Positions 15,659-25,091 of a stretch of DNA of 64,000 bases are shown one piece after another. The notes below the pieces were generated by a model that worked only from the letters and a program-made list of their open reading frames with translations, did not search any database and was not told the DNA's origin. Source of the DNA: Planosporangium mesophilum (GTDB taxonomy: Bacteria > Actinomycetota > Actinomycetes > Mycobacteriales > Micromonosporaceae); assembly GCF_016863255.1 (NCBI RefSeq), contig NZ_BOON01000015.1:1-64000 (forward strand), in the 5' to 3' direction. Each line of letters begins with the position of its first letter. Within the stretch, counting starts at the first letter, position 1. A program made the position numbers and the translations under genes.

Positions 15659-18607
15659 GTGGCCACGGTGAGCAGGCCGGTCAGCGCGACGGCCCGGCTC
15701 GTGCGGTACGGGTTCGTTGACGGCGCCCGGGCCCGCGAACTGCTCGGGCCGCAGGGGCTCGAGCTGTGGGACGAGGCCGGTCGGGGGCCGGCCGGGGACG
15801 GGGCCGAACTGCTACTGGAGGCCTTCGCCCAGGTGGCCGACCCCGACCTGGCGCTGCTGCAGTTGCAGCGCATGGTGGAGGCCGAACGGCGCAACGGTTC
15901 GAGCGACGTGCTGGCGGCCGCGCTGTCCGACGCCACCCTGCGCGGGCGGCTCCTCGCGGTGCTCGGCGCGTCGGCGACCCTCGGCGACTACCTGGTCGCG
16001 AACCCCGGCCAGTGGCGGGTGCTGGCCGCGCCGCTGGACGGGCCCGTGCTCGAGGACGCGCCCGACGTGCCGACGCTGCGCCAGGCGTACCGGCGCAGCC
16101 TGCTCCGCATCGTCGCGGCCGACCTGACCGGCGGCTCCGAGCTGGAGCAGACCATGGCGGCGCTGTCCGCCCTGGCCGACGCCACCCTCCAGGCAGCCCT
16201 GGCGATCGCGGCGGCGGAGAAGCCGCAGGAGGCCCAGGCCTGCCGCCTCGCCGTCATCGCGATGGGCAAGTGCGGTGGCCGGGAGCTCAACTACGTCAGC
16301 GACGTCGACGTGGTGTTCGTCGCTGCGCCGGCCGAGCCGACTCAGCCGGCCGGACCCGACGTCGACCAGGAGGTCGTGCTGCGCGCCGCGGCGCTGCTGG
16401 CGAGCCGGCTGATCCACATCTGCGGGCTCGTGGCGTGGCCGGTCGACGCCGCGCTGCGCCCGGAGGGCAGCCGGGGGCCGCTGGTGCGTACCCTCGCGTC
16501 GCACCTGGCGTACTACCGCAAGTGGGCGAAGACCTGGGAGTTCCAGGCACTGCTCAAGGCACGCCCGGCAGCCGGCGACACCGAGCTCGGCGCCGAGTGG
16601 CTGCGCGAGCTCCAGCCGCTGATCTGGCACGCCGCCGAGCGCCCCGAGGCCGTCGACGAGGTGCGCTCGATGCGGCGGCGCATCATCGACGCGGTACCCC
16701 GTACCGAGCTGGACCGGGAGATCAAGCGCGGCCCCGGCGGCCTGCGCGACATCGAGTTCGCGGTGCAGCTGCTGCAACTGGTGCACGGGCGGGTCGACGA
16801 GTCGCTCCGGTCGACGTCCACATTGGAGGCGCTGCGGGCGCTGATCGACGGCGGGTACGTGGGCCGGACCGACGGCGAGGCTCTGGGTACGGCGTACCGG
16901 TTCCTGCGTACGGTCGAGCACCGGCTGCAGTTGCAGCGGTTGCGGCGTACCCACACGGTGCCCGACGACCCCGAGGCGCTGCGCTGGCTGGCCCACTCGC
17001 TCGGGTACCGGGGCGACGTCCGGCGGGACGCGGTCGAGGCGTTCTCCGCCGACTGGCACCGCCACGCCGGCGACGTGCGCCGGCTGCACGCCAAGCTGCT
17101 GTACCGGCCGCTGCTGGAGGCGGTCGCCCGGGTGCCGTCCGAGGAGCTGCGGCTGACGCCGGAGGCGGCCGGGGCGCGGCTGAAGACCCTCGGGTACGCC
17201 GATCCGGCCGGCGCGCTGCGCCACATCCAGGCCCTCACCGGCGGAGTGTCGCGGACCGCGCTGATCCAGCGCCAACTGTTGCCGGCGCTGCTGAGCGAGT
17301 TCGCCGACGCGCCCGAGCCGGACCGGGGGCTGCTGGCGTACCGGCAGGTGTCGGAGAAGCTGGGCAGCACCCCGTGGTACCTGCGGCTGCTGCGCGACGA
17401 GGGGCCGGTCGCGCTGCGGCTGTCCCGGCTGCTCGGACTGTCCCGGTACGTGACCGAGCTGCTCAGCCGGGACCCCGAGGCGCTGCGACTGCTCGCCGAC
17501 GACAGCGAGCTGGTACCCCGCTCGACCGCCGTGCTCTGCGACGGGTTCGGTGCGGCGGCGGCCCGGCACGACGACCCGGCCCAGGCGATCGCGGCGGTAC
17601 GGGCGCTGCGCCGCCGTGAGCTGTTCCGCATCGCCGCCGCCGACCTGCTCGGCCTGCTCGACGTGACCGCGGTGGGGGAGGCGCTCGCCTCGGTGACCGA
17701 CGCGACCCTCGCCGCGGCGCTCGCCATCGCCAACCCCCACGGTCTGCCGATCACCGTCATCGGGATGGGCCGGCTGGGCAGCGCGGAGATGAGCTACCCG
17801 TCCGACGCCGACGTGCTGTTCGTGTACGAGCCGCCCGCGGGCATGCCCGAGGAGGCGGCCGCCGGCGCGGCGCACGCCGTCGCCGAGGAGCTGCGGCGAC
17901 TGCTGTCGATGCCCTGCCCCGACCCGCCGCTCGGGGTCGACGCCGACCTGCGGCCGGAGGGCAGGCAGGGGCCGCTGGTACGCAGCCTCGACGCCTACCG
18001 GCGCTACTACTCCCGCTGGTCGAAGGTGTGGGAGGCGCAGGCACTGCTGCGCGCCCGGTACGTCGCCGGCGACGCCGACCTGGGCACCCGGTTCCTGGAG
18101 CTGGCCGACCGGACGCGGTACCCGGTGGGTGGGCTGTCGCGCGAGCAGGTCACCGAGATCCGCCGGATCAAGGCACGGGTCGACAACGAGCGGCTGCCCC
18201 GCGGCGCCGACCCGGCGACCCACATCAAGCTCGGCCGCGGCGGCCTCGCCGACGTGGAGTGGACGGTCCAGCTCCTGCAACTGCGGCACGCCCACGACGT
18301 CGAAGGACTGCGCACCACGCGTACTCTCGAAGCTCTTTCCGCCGCCGCGCACGCGCAGCTGGTCGACCCGGTCGACGCCGCGGCGCTCGACGCGGCGTGG
18401 CGGCTGGCCACCCAGGTCCGCAACGCCCTGACCCTGGTACGCGGGCGGCCGGTGGACCAGCTGCCCCGGCGCGGGGTCGACCTCGCCGGCGCCGCGCAGG
18501 TGCTGGGCCGGCCGGAGGGCAGCGACCCCCAGGAGTTCCTCGAGGAGTACCTGCGAACCGCGCGGCGGGCGCGCCAGGTGGTGGAACGGATCTTCGATGC
18601 GGGTTAA
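15659..18607 (+). CDS. glnE: Bifunctional glutamine synthetase adenylyltransferase/deadenylylase
   Basis: GlnE (982 aa) adds or removes AMP on the tyrosine of GlnA according to nitrogen status. Two nucleotidyltransferase domains are present. The first has AMGKCGGRELNYVSDVDVVF near residue 200 (deadenylylase side) and the second GMGRLGSAEMSYPSDADVLF near residue 700 (adenylylase side). Each is followed by its helical domain with GPGGLRDIEFAVQLLQL or GRGGLADVEWTVQLLQL. Both active-site SDxD motifs are intact. Start codon is uncertain: GTG 15659 or GTG 15668. The target motif is present in GlnA (23499-24923) and absent in GlnA2. The next gene starts within its last codons, so they are co-transcribed. 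Confidence 0.95.
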   Translation: MATVSRPVSATARLVRYGFVDGARARELLGPQGLELWDEAGRGPAGDGAELLLEAFAQVADPDLALLQLQRMVEAERRNGSSDVLAAALSDATLRGRLLAVLGASATLGDYLVANPGQWRVLAAPLDGPVLEDAPDVPTLRQAYRRSLLRIVAADLTGGSELEQTMAALSALADATLQAALAIAAAEKPQEAQACRLAVIAMGKCGGRELNYVSDVDVVFVAAPAEPTQPAGPDVDQEVVLRAAALLASRLIHICGLVAWPVDAALRPEGSRGPLVRTLASHLAYYRKWAKTWEFQALLKARPAAGDTELGAEWLRELQPLIWHAAERPEAVDEVRSMRRRIIDAVPRTELDREIKRGPGGLRDIEFAVQLLQLVHGRVDESLRSTSTLEALRALIDGGYVGRTDGEALGTAYRFLRTVEHRLQLQRLRRTHTVPDDPEALRWLAHSLGYRGDVRRDAVEAFSADWHRHAGDVRRLHAKLLYRPLLEAVARVPSEELRLTPEAAGARLKTLGYADPAGALRHIQALTGGVSRTALIQRQLLPALLSEFADAPEPDRGLLAYRQVSEKLGSTPWYLRLLRDEGPVALRLSRLLGLSRYVTELLSRDPEALRLLADDSELVPRSTAVLCDGFGAAAARHDDPAQAIAAVRALRRRELFRIAAADLLGLLDVTAVGEALASVTDATLAAALAIANPHGLPITVIGMGRLGSAEMSYPSDADVLFVYEPPAGMPEEAAAGAAHAVAEELRRLLSMPCPDPPLGVDADLRPEGRQGPLVRSLDAYRRYYSRWSKVWEAQALLRARYVAGDADLGTRFLELADRTRYPVGGLSREQVTEIRRIKARVDNERLPRGADPATHIKLGRGGLADVEWTVQLLQLRHAHDVEGLRTTRTLEALSAAAHAQLVDPVDAAALDAAWRLATQVRNALTLVRGRPVDQLPRRGVDLAGAAQVLGRPEGSDPQEFLEEYLRTARRARQVVERIFDAG

Positions 18608-20153
18608 GGCGGCAGCTGGCCTGATCGCGTTCGTGCTGTCCGTCGGGTACCTGCTGGCACCCCCGATGGGGACCGACCTGTCGGCGCAGGTGGCGCGGAC
18701 CGGGTTCTTCGCCCGCAACGGTTCCGTGCCCGTCGACTTCGGCTGGTACGGCGGGGAGAGCCAGTTCGGCTACAGCCTGCTCACCGCGCCGCTCGGCTCG
18801 GTGCTGGGGGTACGGCTGCTCGGGGTGCTCGCCGCGGTGGTCTCGGCCGTCGCCTTCGCCCACCTGCTGTCCCGCCGGCACGCGCACCGCCCGCTGCTCG
18901 GCGCCGTCCTCGGCGCGGTGGTCCTGGTCGCCAACCTGGTCAGCGGCCGCACCACGTTCGCCGTGGGTACCGCGTTCGGCATGCTCGCCCTCTGCGCGGT
19001 TGCGGCGTCGTGGCCGGTCCGGCCGGTCCGGCTGGTCCTGGCCGCCCTGCTGGCGGCGCTCGCCACCTGGGCGAGCCCGGTCGCCGGCCTGTTCGCCGGG
19101 CTGGCCGGCGGCGCGCTGCTGCTGGCCGGGCTGATCCGGCGCGACCGGGAGCAGTACCGGTGGTACCCGGAGAGCCTCGTGCTGTGCCTGGCCCCGGTGG
19201 CCGCGCTGCTCCCGATGGCGCTGCTGTTCGGCAACGGCGGGGTACAGCCGTTCACCGCGGAGTCGATGCGGATCAACGTCGCGCTCGCGGCGGCGACCTT
19301 CGTGATCGTGCCGGCCCGGCACCGGGCCGTCCGCTACGGCGCCGTGCTCACGGTGCTCCTGCTGCTGGCGGCGTTCTACCTGCCCAGTCCGATCGGGTCG
19401 AACGCGCTGCGGCTGCCGATGCTGTTCGCCCTGCCGGTGGTGGCCGCCTTCGCCACGGTCGAGCCGCGGTGGCTGGCCGCCGCCTGCGCCGGGCTCGTCT
19501 GGTGGCAGCCGCCGGTGATCCTCGACGACCTGGGCCGCGCCGGGTCGGCCGAGACCCGGGCCGCGTTCTACCGCCCGCTCACCGACGAGCTGGCCCGGCG
19601 GGCGCCGATCGGCCGCGTCGAGGTGGTACCGCTACGCGACCACTGGGAGACGGCGTACGTCGCGGCGGCGGTACCGCTGGCCCGGGGCTGGGAGCGGCAG
19701 GCCGATGTGGAGCGCAATCCGCTCTTCTACCGCAACACGCTGTCCAGCGACGGGTACGCGGCCTGGCTGCGCCGCAACGCGGTCAGCTACGTGGCGCTGG
19801 CGCCGGAGAGCGTGCCGGACACGTATGGCAGGCAGGAGGCGGCGCTCGTCGCCACGGTGCCGCCGTACCTGCGGGAGGTGTGGCGGGACCGGACCTGGCG
19901 GCTGTACGCAGTTGTCGACCCGGGCCCGTTCGTGTCGGGGGCACGGTTGGTGGAGTCGTCGGGCGCCGGGGTCACCCTGGTGGCCGACGCGCCCGGCGAC
20001 GTGGTGGTACGGGTGCGGTGGTCGCGGTGGTCGAGCCTTGACGGGCCGGCCGGCTGCCTGGCCCCCCGCCCGGACGAGTGGACGACCGTACGCGTGACGC
20101 GCCCCGGCCGGTACCGGCTCGCAAGCAGCCTGTCGCCTCGGTCCCACTGCTGA
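18597..20153 (+). CDS. Polytopic membrane protein with C-terminal soluble domain (GT-C-like)
   Basis: The 518-residue protein begins with a signal-anchor segment, then has about eight to nine further hydrophobic helices up to residue 320. A hydrophilic C-terminal domain follows, with RVEVVPLRDHWETAYVA and SVPDTYGRQ, and ends in beta-rich sequence. Many membrane helices followed by a soluble domain resemble GT-C glycosyltransferases and related envelope proteins, but I see no diagnostic motif and would not assign an activity. The ATG lies 11 nt inside glnE, so expression is tied to it. The protein at 30609-32444 has a similar overall plan, and both lie in stretches that interrupt the core gene order. 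Confidence 0.65.
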   Translation: MRVKAAAGLIAFVLSVGYLLAPPMGTDLSAQVARTGFFARNGSVPVDFGWYGGESQFGYSLLTAPLGSVLGVRLLGVLAAVVSAVAFAHLLSRRHAHRPLLGAVLGAVVLVANLVSGRTTFAVGTAFGMLALCAVAASWPVRPVRLVLAALLAALATWASPVAGLFAGLAGGALLLAGLIRRDREQYRWYPESLVLCLAPVAALLPMALLFGNGGVQPFTAESMRINVALAAATFVIVPARHRAVRYGAVLTVLLLLAAFYLPSPIGSNALRLPMLFALPVVAAFATVEPRWLAAACAGLVWWQPPVILDDLGRAGSAETRAAFYRPLTDELARRAPIGRVEVVPLRDHWETAYVAAAVPLARGWERQADVERNPLFYRNTLSSDGYAAWLRRNAVSYVALAPESVPDTYGRQEAALVATVPPYLREVWRDRTWRLYAVVDPGPFVSGARLVESSGAGVTLVADAPGDVVVRVRWSRWSSLDGPAGCLAPRPDEWTTVRVTRPGRYRLASSLSPRSHC

Positions 20154-20220
20154 TCGGCGAGTTTCATTCGGCGGTCCTGAGGGCACCACAGCTGTGTCCG
20201 AGACGTTTGAAGGAGCCGAG

Positions 20221-20721
20221 ATGTCGACCGACGCGATCGTTTTGTTGAAGGAAGACCACAAGCGGATCCGCAAGCTGTTCAGGGATTTCCAGCAGGCCGG
20301 AGACGGGGCGAAGGTCGCCAAGGGGAAGATCGTCGATCAGATCATCGAGGAGCTGACGGTCCACACGTACCTCGAGAACGAGATCATGTACCCGGCGGTG
20401 CGCAAGGCACTACCCGACCTCGAGGACGACGTGCTGGAGTCCTACGAGGAGCACCACGTCGCCGATGTGCTCTGCATGGAGCTGTTCGCGATGAAGCCCG
20501 ACGACGAGCACTTCGACGCGAAGACCACCGTCCTCATCGAGAACGTCACGCACCACATCGAGGAGGAGGAGCAGGAGTGGTTCCCGAAGGTCCGGGAGGG
20601 TCTGGGCCGCAAGGAACTGCAGGAGATCGGCGAGGCCATGATAGCGAAGCGCGACGACGCTCCGCGCAAGCCGACCCAGCCGAGCGCGCTCAAGAAGGCC
20701 GTCGACGCGGTGATCGCCTGA
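20221..20721 (+). CDS. Hemerythrin-like HHE-domain protein
   Basis: The protein (166 aa) is a single four-helix HHE cation-binding domain. Likely diiron ligands are seen in LLKEDHKRIRKLF (His13), LTVHTYLENEIMYP (His48, Glu52), YEEHHVADVL and THHIEEEEQEWFP. Hemerythrin-like proteins bind O2 or NO or sense iron and redox state in the cytoplasm. A Lys-rich tail follows the domain. ATG 20221 is chosen over GTG 20194 because GAAGGAG lies 5-8 nt upstream. A strong hairpin ends the unit at 20732-20783. It stands alone between a membrane protein and an exported hydrolase, so a partner is not evident. Confidence 0.85.
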   Translation: MSTDAIVLLKEDHKRIRKLFRDFQQAGDGAKVAKGKIVDQIIEELTVHTYLENEIMYPAVRKALPDLEDDVLESYEEHHVADVLCMELFAMKPDDEHFDAKTTVLIENVTHHIEEEEQEWFPKVREGLGRKELQEIGEAMIAKRDDAPRKPTQPSALKKAVDAVIA

Positions 20722-20731
20722 CCCCATTTCC

Positions 20732-20783
20732 ATGGTCCTGAAGGATTTTCCGTGCTCTGACACGGAAAATCCTTCAGGACCAT
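20732..20783. terminator. 23-bp perfect hairpin between convergent genes
   Basis: Arms 20732-20754 and 20761-20783 are perfect complements with a 6-nt loop (CTCTGA). It serves the hemerythrin gene (+) and the acylase gene (-). The inner half, GGATTTTCCGTG, is identical to that of the hairpin at 25570-25617. Confidence 0.85.
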
Positions 20784-20788
20784 TGGTA

Positions 20789-23380
20789 TCAGGGCTGCAG
20801 GGTGAGCGTGTGCGCCGCCTCACGCTCGATGGTGGCCCGCTGCCAGCGCATCGGCAGCGTCCCGCCGGTGCGCCACAGCTCGAACTGGTCGGAGTAGTGC
20901 GGGCTGAACGCGTGCCCGGACTGGCCCATCAGCTGGATCCAGCGCGACTCGTCCAGGTTGGACATGTCAACGATCATCCGCATCGACGGTACCCAGTCCA
21001 CCTCGTACCCGACGCGCGCGTCCCAGCCGGTCGCGTTCACGATCGACCCGCCGCCCGAGGTCGGGGCCGGCCCCACGTTGAACAGCCACTCGATCGGTGC
21101 GATCCCCGACTTGCCGAAGGTCTGGTTGCGTACGGTGATCTCGTGCACCGAGCCCCAGCGCCAGCTCGCCGGGTCGCCGCCGAGCCGCTGCGACAGCTCG
21201 TCGTACGCGTCCCGCATCGCCGCCGCCACGATCTCGTCGCGCGACTCGCGCACCGGCGTGCTCCGGTCGTCCCACCACGGTGACGCCGGCTCGGCCAGCA
21301 GCGCCCGAACGACCTCGAACCAGCGGTCCTCACCGTCCGGCCGGCGCTCGGCGGGCAGCTCGTCGAACGTCCGCGACAGCAGGTGCCGCCAGACCGCGTT
21401 GTAGTACGCCGCAGCCGCGGAGCTTCGCGCCTCCTGCGTACCGGGCTCGCCCTCGGCCGGCTGCTGGAAGTCCCAGCCGCGCAGCAGCTCCCGGGCGTTC
21501 TCCACGGAGCCGGTCGCCTGCGCCTTCAACAGCACGGGTACCAGCGTCGGCGCCATCCCGTTGCGGTTGTCCATCTGCATCCGGGACACGTCGGCGACGC
21601 TGATCTTCGAGCCGGCAGACCCGATCATCTCGTTGATGCGCTCGGCCCGGTAGCCGTACGACCAGTCGTCGGTCAGGAACCGCGGGTACTCCGGCCCGAT
21701 GACGGCCTGGTTGGCGGTCACCACGTAGCCCTGCGCCGGGTTGTACACACTGGGCAGTTCGTCGAAGGGGAGGTAGCTCTTCCACTCGGACATCGAGTCC
21801 CAGCCGGGTGCCGGCCAGCGGCCGTCGCCGCTGCCGCGTACCGGGATGCGCCCCGGCGACTGGTAGCCGATGTTGCCGTCGACGTCGGCGTAGATCAGAT
21901 TCTGCGCCGGTACCTCGAACTGCGCCGCGGCCTTGCGGAAGTCCGACCAGTTGCGCGCCGCGTTGAGGGTGAACACGGCCTCCATCGTGCGACCCGGGTC
22001 CAGGGCCGTCCAGCGCAGCGCCACCGCGTACGCGTGGTTCTGCTTCGCGTCCGGTTCGGCCGCGGCGCCGGCGACGGTCGCCGGCGGAGCGGCGCCGATG
22101 GCGCGCAGCTCTTCCGAGGCGTCCGACAGCAGCGGGCCGTCCTTGGTCGTCCGCACGGTGATCGTCACCGGCTGGCCGCCCGCGACCTTCACGACCTCCT
22201 GGCGCTTGGAGAGGTCCCGCCACCGGCCGTCCACGAGGTACCGGTCGCCCTCGACCTTCTCCAGGTACAGGTCGGTCACGTCCGGACCGAGGTTGGTGAA
22301 GCCCCAGGCGATCCGGTCGTTGTGGCCGATGACCACGCCGGGCAGCCCGGAGAAGCTGAACCCCTCCACCCGCAGGCCGCACTCGCAGTGCAGTCCGATC
22401 TGGAACCAGATGGCCGGCATGCTCGCGCCGAGGTGCGGGTCGTTGGCGAGGATGGGCTTGCCGGTGGCGGTACGCGAGCCCGCGATCACCCACGAGTTGG
22501 AGCCGATGCCGGCGCCGTTCGTACCGAGCAGCTTCGGCAGGCCGGCGAGGTCGCTGCTCAGCTGACCGAGCGGCACCGCCGCGAGCTCACTCCCGCCCCC
22601 GCCGCCCGGGGCGGCGGAGCTGGTACCGGTTGCGGCGAACGTCCCCGCCGCCACGGTCCCGCCGGACACGATCGGCGCGTTGCGGTCGTACGGGTACGCC
22701 GGGAAGAGCTGCTCGACCTGGTCGCGGCTGAGCCCGCTACCGAGCAGCGCCGCGCGCTCGATCTCCTGCGCCATGTTGCCGCGCAGGTCCCACGCCATGG
22801 CCTTGAGCCAGGCGAGGCTGTCGACCGGGTTCCACGGCTCGGCGCGGTAACCGCTGTTCTGCAGGCCCAGGACCGCGTACTCGAGGCTGGCCCGGCTGCC
22901 GTCGTGCTCGCGCAGCCAGGCGTTGACGCCGTCCGCGTACGCGGTCAGGTACCGGCGGCTGTCGGCCGACAGCAGGTCCCACTCCCGCTCCGCCACCCGG
23001 CGCCACCCCATGGTGCGCAGGTAGACATCGGTGGCGACCTGGTCTTTGCCGAACAGCTCGGCCAGCCGGCCGGCGGTGACGTGCCGGCGGAAGTCCATCT
23101 CCCAGAACCGCTCCTGGGCGTGCACGTAGCCCTGCGCGCGGTACAGGTCGTCGGCGGTCTTCGCGTACAGCTGCGGCACGCCGTGGGCGTCTCGGTACAC
23201 GGTGACGGCGCCGGACAGGCCGGGTAGCCGTGCCGCGCCGTCGTACTGGGCGAACGACCGGCGTACGGTCCACACCCCGCCCCCGGCGGCCGCCAGCGCG
23301 AGGACGAGGACCGCCGTCAGCGACCAGGTCAGGATGCGCAGCCACCGGCGTCGTCTGCGCGGAACGTGTGCTTGATTCAC
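20789..23380 (-). CDS. Penicillin acylase family N-terminal nucleophile hydrolase, membrane-anchored precursor
   Basis: The protein (863 aa) has Arg-rich residues then a single hydrophobic segment at 15-37 (signal anchor), an alpha domain (VYRDAHGVPQLYAKTADDLY, HAQERFWEMDFRR), a Gly/Ala/Ser linker near 237-265, and a beta domain beginning at Ser294 in GAGIGSNSWVIAG. Family precursors cut themselves before that Ser, which becomes the N-terminal nucleophile; ANDPHLG and GFTNLGPDVTDLY follow as usual. Relatives cleave amides such as beta-lactams, acyl-homoserine lactones or lipopeptide chains outside the membrane. The natural substrate is unknown. It is a lone gene inserted between the glnE and glnA parts of the core block. 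Confidence 0.88.
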   Translation of the reverse strand: MNQAHVPRRRRRWLRILTWSLTAVLVLALAAAGGGVWTVRRSFAQYDGAARLPGLSGAVTVYRDAHGVPQLYAKTADDLYRAQGYVHAQERFWEMDFRRHVTAGRLAELFGKDQVATDVYLRTMGWRRVAEREWDLLSADSRRYLTAYADGVNAWLREHDGSRASLEYAVLGLQNSGYRAEPWNPVDSLAWLKAMAWDLRGNMAQEIERAALLGSGLSRDQVEQLFPAYPYDRNAPIVSGGTVAAGTFAATGTSSAAPGGGGGSELAAVPLGQLSSDLAGLPKLLGTNGAGIGSNSWVIAGSRTATGKPILANDPHLGASMPAIWFQIGLHCECGLRVEGFSFSGLPGVVIGHNDRIAWGFTNLGPDVTDLYLEKVEGDRYLVDGRWRDLSKRQEVVKVAGGQPVTITVRTTKDGPLLSDASEELRAIGAAPPATVAGAAAEPDAKQNHAYAVALRWTALDPGRTMEAVFTLNAARNWSDFRKAAAQFEVPAQNLIYADVDGNIGYQSPGRIPVRGSGDGRWPAPGWDSMSEWKSYLPFDELPSVYNPAQGYVVTANQAVIGPEYPRFLTDDWSYGYRAERINEMIGSAGSKISVADVSRMQMDNRNGMAPTLVPVLLKAQATGSVENARELLRGWDFQQPAEGEPGTQEARSSAAAAYYNAVWRHLLSRTFDELPAERRPDGEDRWFEVVRALLAEPASPWWDDRSTPVRESRDEIVAAAMRDAYDELSQRLGGDPASWRWGSVHEITVRNQTFGKSGIAPIEWLFNVGPAPTSGGGSIVNATGWDARVGYEVDWVPSMRMIVDMSNLDESRWIQLMGQSGHAFSPHYSDQFELWRTGGTLPMRWQRATIEREAAHTLTLQP

Positions 23381-23440
23381 ATCGCGAGACTCTAGGGGTA
23401 CCGGGCCTGCCGTCAGTACCGTCCGAAAGGCCTAGGGACG

Positions 23441-23480
23441 CGAGAGCCGGGCCCGCACGTAACGGCGGGCCCGGCTCTCG
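23441..23480. terminator. 16-bp hairpin downstream of glnA
   Basis: Arms 23441-23456 and 23465-23480 are perfect complements (CGAGAGCCGGGCCCGC) with an 8-nt loop. It lies 18 nt 3' of the glnA stop on the minus strand. Confidence 0.85.
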
Positions 23481-23498
23481 GCGTGGTTCAGTCGTCGA

Positions 23499-24923
23499 TC
23501 AGCAGTCGTAGTACATGGCGAACTCGTGCGGGGTGGGCCGCAGCCGGACCGGGTCGATCTCGTTCTTGCGCTTCCACTCCACCCACGTCGAGACCAGGTC
23601 GGACGTGAACACGCCGCCCTCGAGCAGGTAGTCGTGGTCGGCCTCGAGCCGGTCGAGCACCGCGTCCAGCGAGCCCGGCACCTGCTGCACGTTGGCGAAC
23701 TCGTCCGGCGGCAGGTCGTACAGGTCCTTGTCGATCGGCTCCGGCGGCTCGATCTTGTTCTTGATGCCGTCCAGGCCGGCCATCAGCATGGCCGAGAACG
23801 CCAGGTACGGGTTGCTCGAAGGGTCCGGCACCCGGTACTCGACGCGCTTGGCCTTCGGGTTGCTGCCCGTCACCGGGATGCGGGTGCAGGCGGAGCGGTT
23901 GCGCTGCGAGTACACCAGGTTGACGGGCGCCTCGAAGCCGGGCACCAGGCGACGGTACGAGTTGATCGTCGGGTTGGTGAACGCCAGCAGCGACGGCGAG
24001 TGGTGCAGCAGGCCGCCGATGTACCAGCGGGCCACGTCGGACAGGCCGGCGTACCCGGTCTCGTCGTAGAACAGCGGCTCGCCGCCCAGCCACAGGCTCT
24101 GGTGGGTGTGCATGCCGGAGCCGTTGTCACCGAACAGCGGCTTGGGCATGAACGTCACGGTCTTGCCGGCGGCCCAGGCCTCGTTCTTGATGATGTACTT
24201 GAACAGCTGCAGCTGGTCAGCGGCCTGCAGCAGCGTGCCGAACCTGTAGTTGATCTCGGACTGGCCGCCGGTGCCGACCTCGTGGTGCGAGCGCTCGACG
24301 GTGAAACCGGCGTCGATCAGCCGTCGTACCATCTGGTCGCGCAGGTCGGCGAGGTGGTCGACCGGCGGGACCGGGAAGTACCCGCCCTTCATGGCGGTCT
24401 TGTAGCCGCGGTTGCCGCCCGGCTCGTCGCGGCCGCTGTTCCACGCGCCCTCGATGGCGTCGATGTGGTAGTACGCCTCGTGCACCGCGGTCGAGTGCCG
24501 GATCGAGTCGAAGATGTAGAACTCCGCCTCCGCGCCGAAGTACGCGGTGTCGGCGACGCCGCTGGCGGCCAGGTAGGCCTCGGCCTTCTTGGCGACGTTG
24601 CGCGGGTCGCGGCTGTAGGCCTCACGGGTGAACGGGTCGTGCACGAAGAAGTTCAGGGCGAGGGTCTTCTCGATCCGGAACGGGTCGATGAACGCCGTCG
24701 ACACGTCCGGGAGGAGCATCATGTCCGACTCGTGGATCTCCTGGAAACCCCGGATCGACGAACCGTCGAAGGCCAGGCCCTCGGTGAAGATGCTGTCGTC
24801 GACCGATTCGACCGGCATGTTGAAGTGCTGCATGACGCCGGGCAGGTCGCAGAAGCGTACGTCAAGGAAGCGGACGCCCTCGTCTTTGAGGTATCGCAGG
24901 AGTTCCTCGGGGTTGGCGAACAC
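23499..24923 (-). CDS. glnA: Glutamine synthetase type I, adenylylation-regulated
   Basis: This is the main ammonia-assimilating enzyme (glutamate + NH3 + ATP to glutamine), a dodecamer in its family. Over 474 residues it has [57 protein letters not shown] and NRSACTRIP. The adenylylation segment [11 protein letters not shown], with the expected Tyr at residue 402, is intact, making it the partner of GlnE. The frame is open to 24992, but GTG 24923 is the start: GGAGG lies 4-6 nt upstream and the protein then has the standard 474-residue length. A -10 candidate and a GlnR-like pair lie upstream; a hairpin ends the gene. Confidence 0.95.
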   Translation of the reverse strand: MFANPEELLRYLKDEGVRFLDVRFCDLPGVMQHFNMPVESVDDSIFTEGLAFDGSSIRGFQEIHESDMMLLPDVSTAFIDPFRIEKTLALNFFVHDPFTREAYSRDPRNVAKKAEAYLAASGVADTAYFGAEAEFYIFDSIRHSTAVHEAYYHIDAIEGAWNSGRDEPGGNRGYKTAMKGGYFPVPPVDHLADLRDQMVRRLIDAGFTVERSHHEVGTGGQSEINYRFGTLLQAADQLQLFKYIIKNEAWAAGKTVTFMPKPLFGDNGSGMHTHQSLWLGGEPLFYDETGYAGLSDVARWYIGGLLHHSPSLLAFTNPTINSYRRLVPGFEAPVNLVYSQRNRSACTRIPVTGSNPKAKRVEYRVPDPSSNPYLAFSAMLMAGLDGIKNKIEPPEPIDKDLYDLPPDEFANVQQVPGSLDAVLDRLEADHDYLLEGGVFTSDLVSTWVEWKRKNEIDPVRLRPTPHEFAMYYDC

Positions 24924-24951
24924 ACGTCCTCCAGTACTGTCGTTCGGCGCA

Positions 24952-25017
24952 AAACTAGAAGTGACGGTAGAGGGGCCGGATTGCCCACCCATGTCTCGAC
25001 TGTTTCCGACGTGTTTC
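24952..25017 (-). promoter_or_regulatory. glnA promoter with possible GlnR half-site pair
   Basis: On the minus strand a TAGTTT hexamer (24952-24957) could be the -10, giving a leader of about 20 nt. About 50 bp further upstream GAAAC-N6-GAAAC (plus-strand GTTTC at 25002-25006 and 25013-25017) matches the GlnR half-site form with exact 6-bp spacing. Its distance from the start suits an activator. Confidence 0.5.
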
Positions 25018-25077
25018 CTCGATCGATTCCGCTGTTGCGCACGTCACGCCGGTTGTGGCGTCGCGCGGGCGGCCCAA

Positions 25078-25083
25078 TAGTCT
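25078..25083 (+). promoter_or_regulatory. -10 candidate for the RDD gene
   Basis: TAGTCT lies 8 nt before the GTG at 25092. No ribosome-binding site is visible, so the mRNA may be leaderless or nearly so. Confidence 0.35.
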
Positions 25084-25091
25084 GGTGAGCC

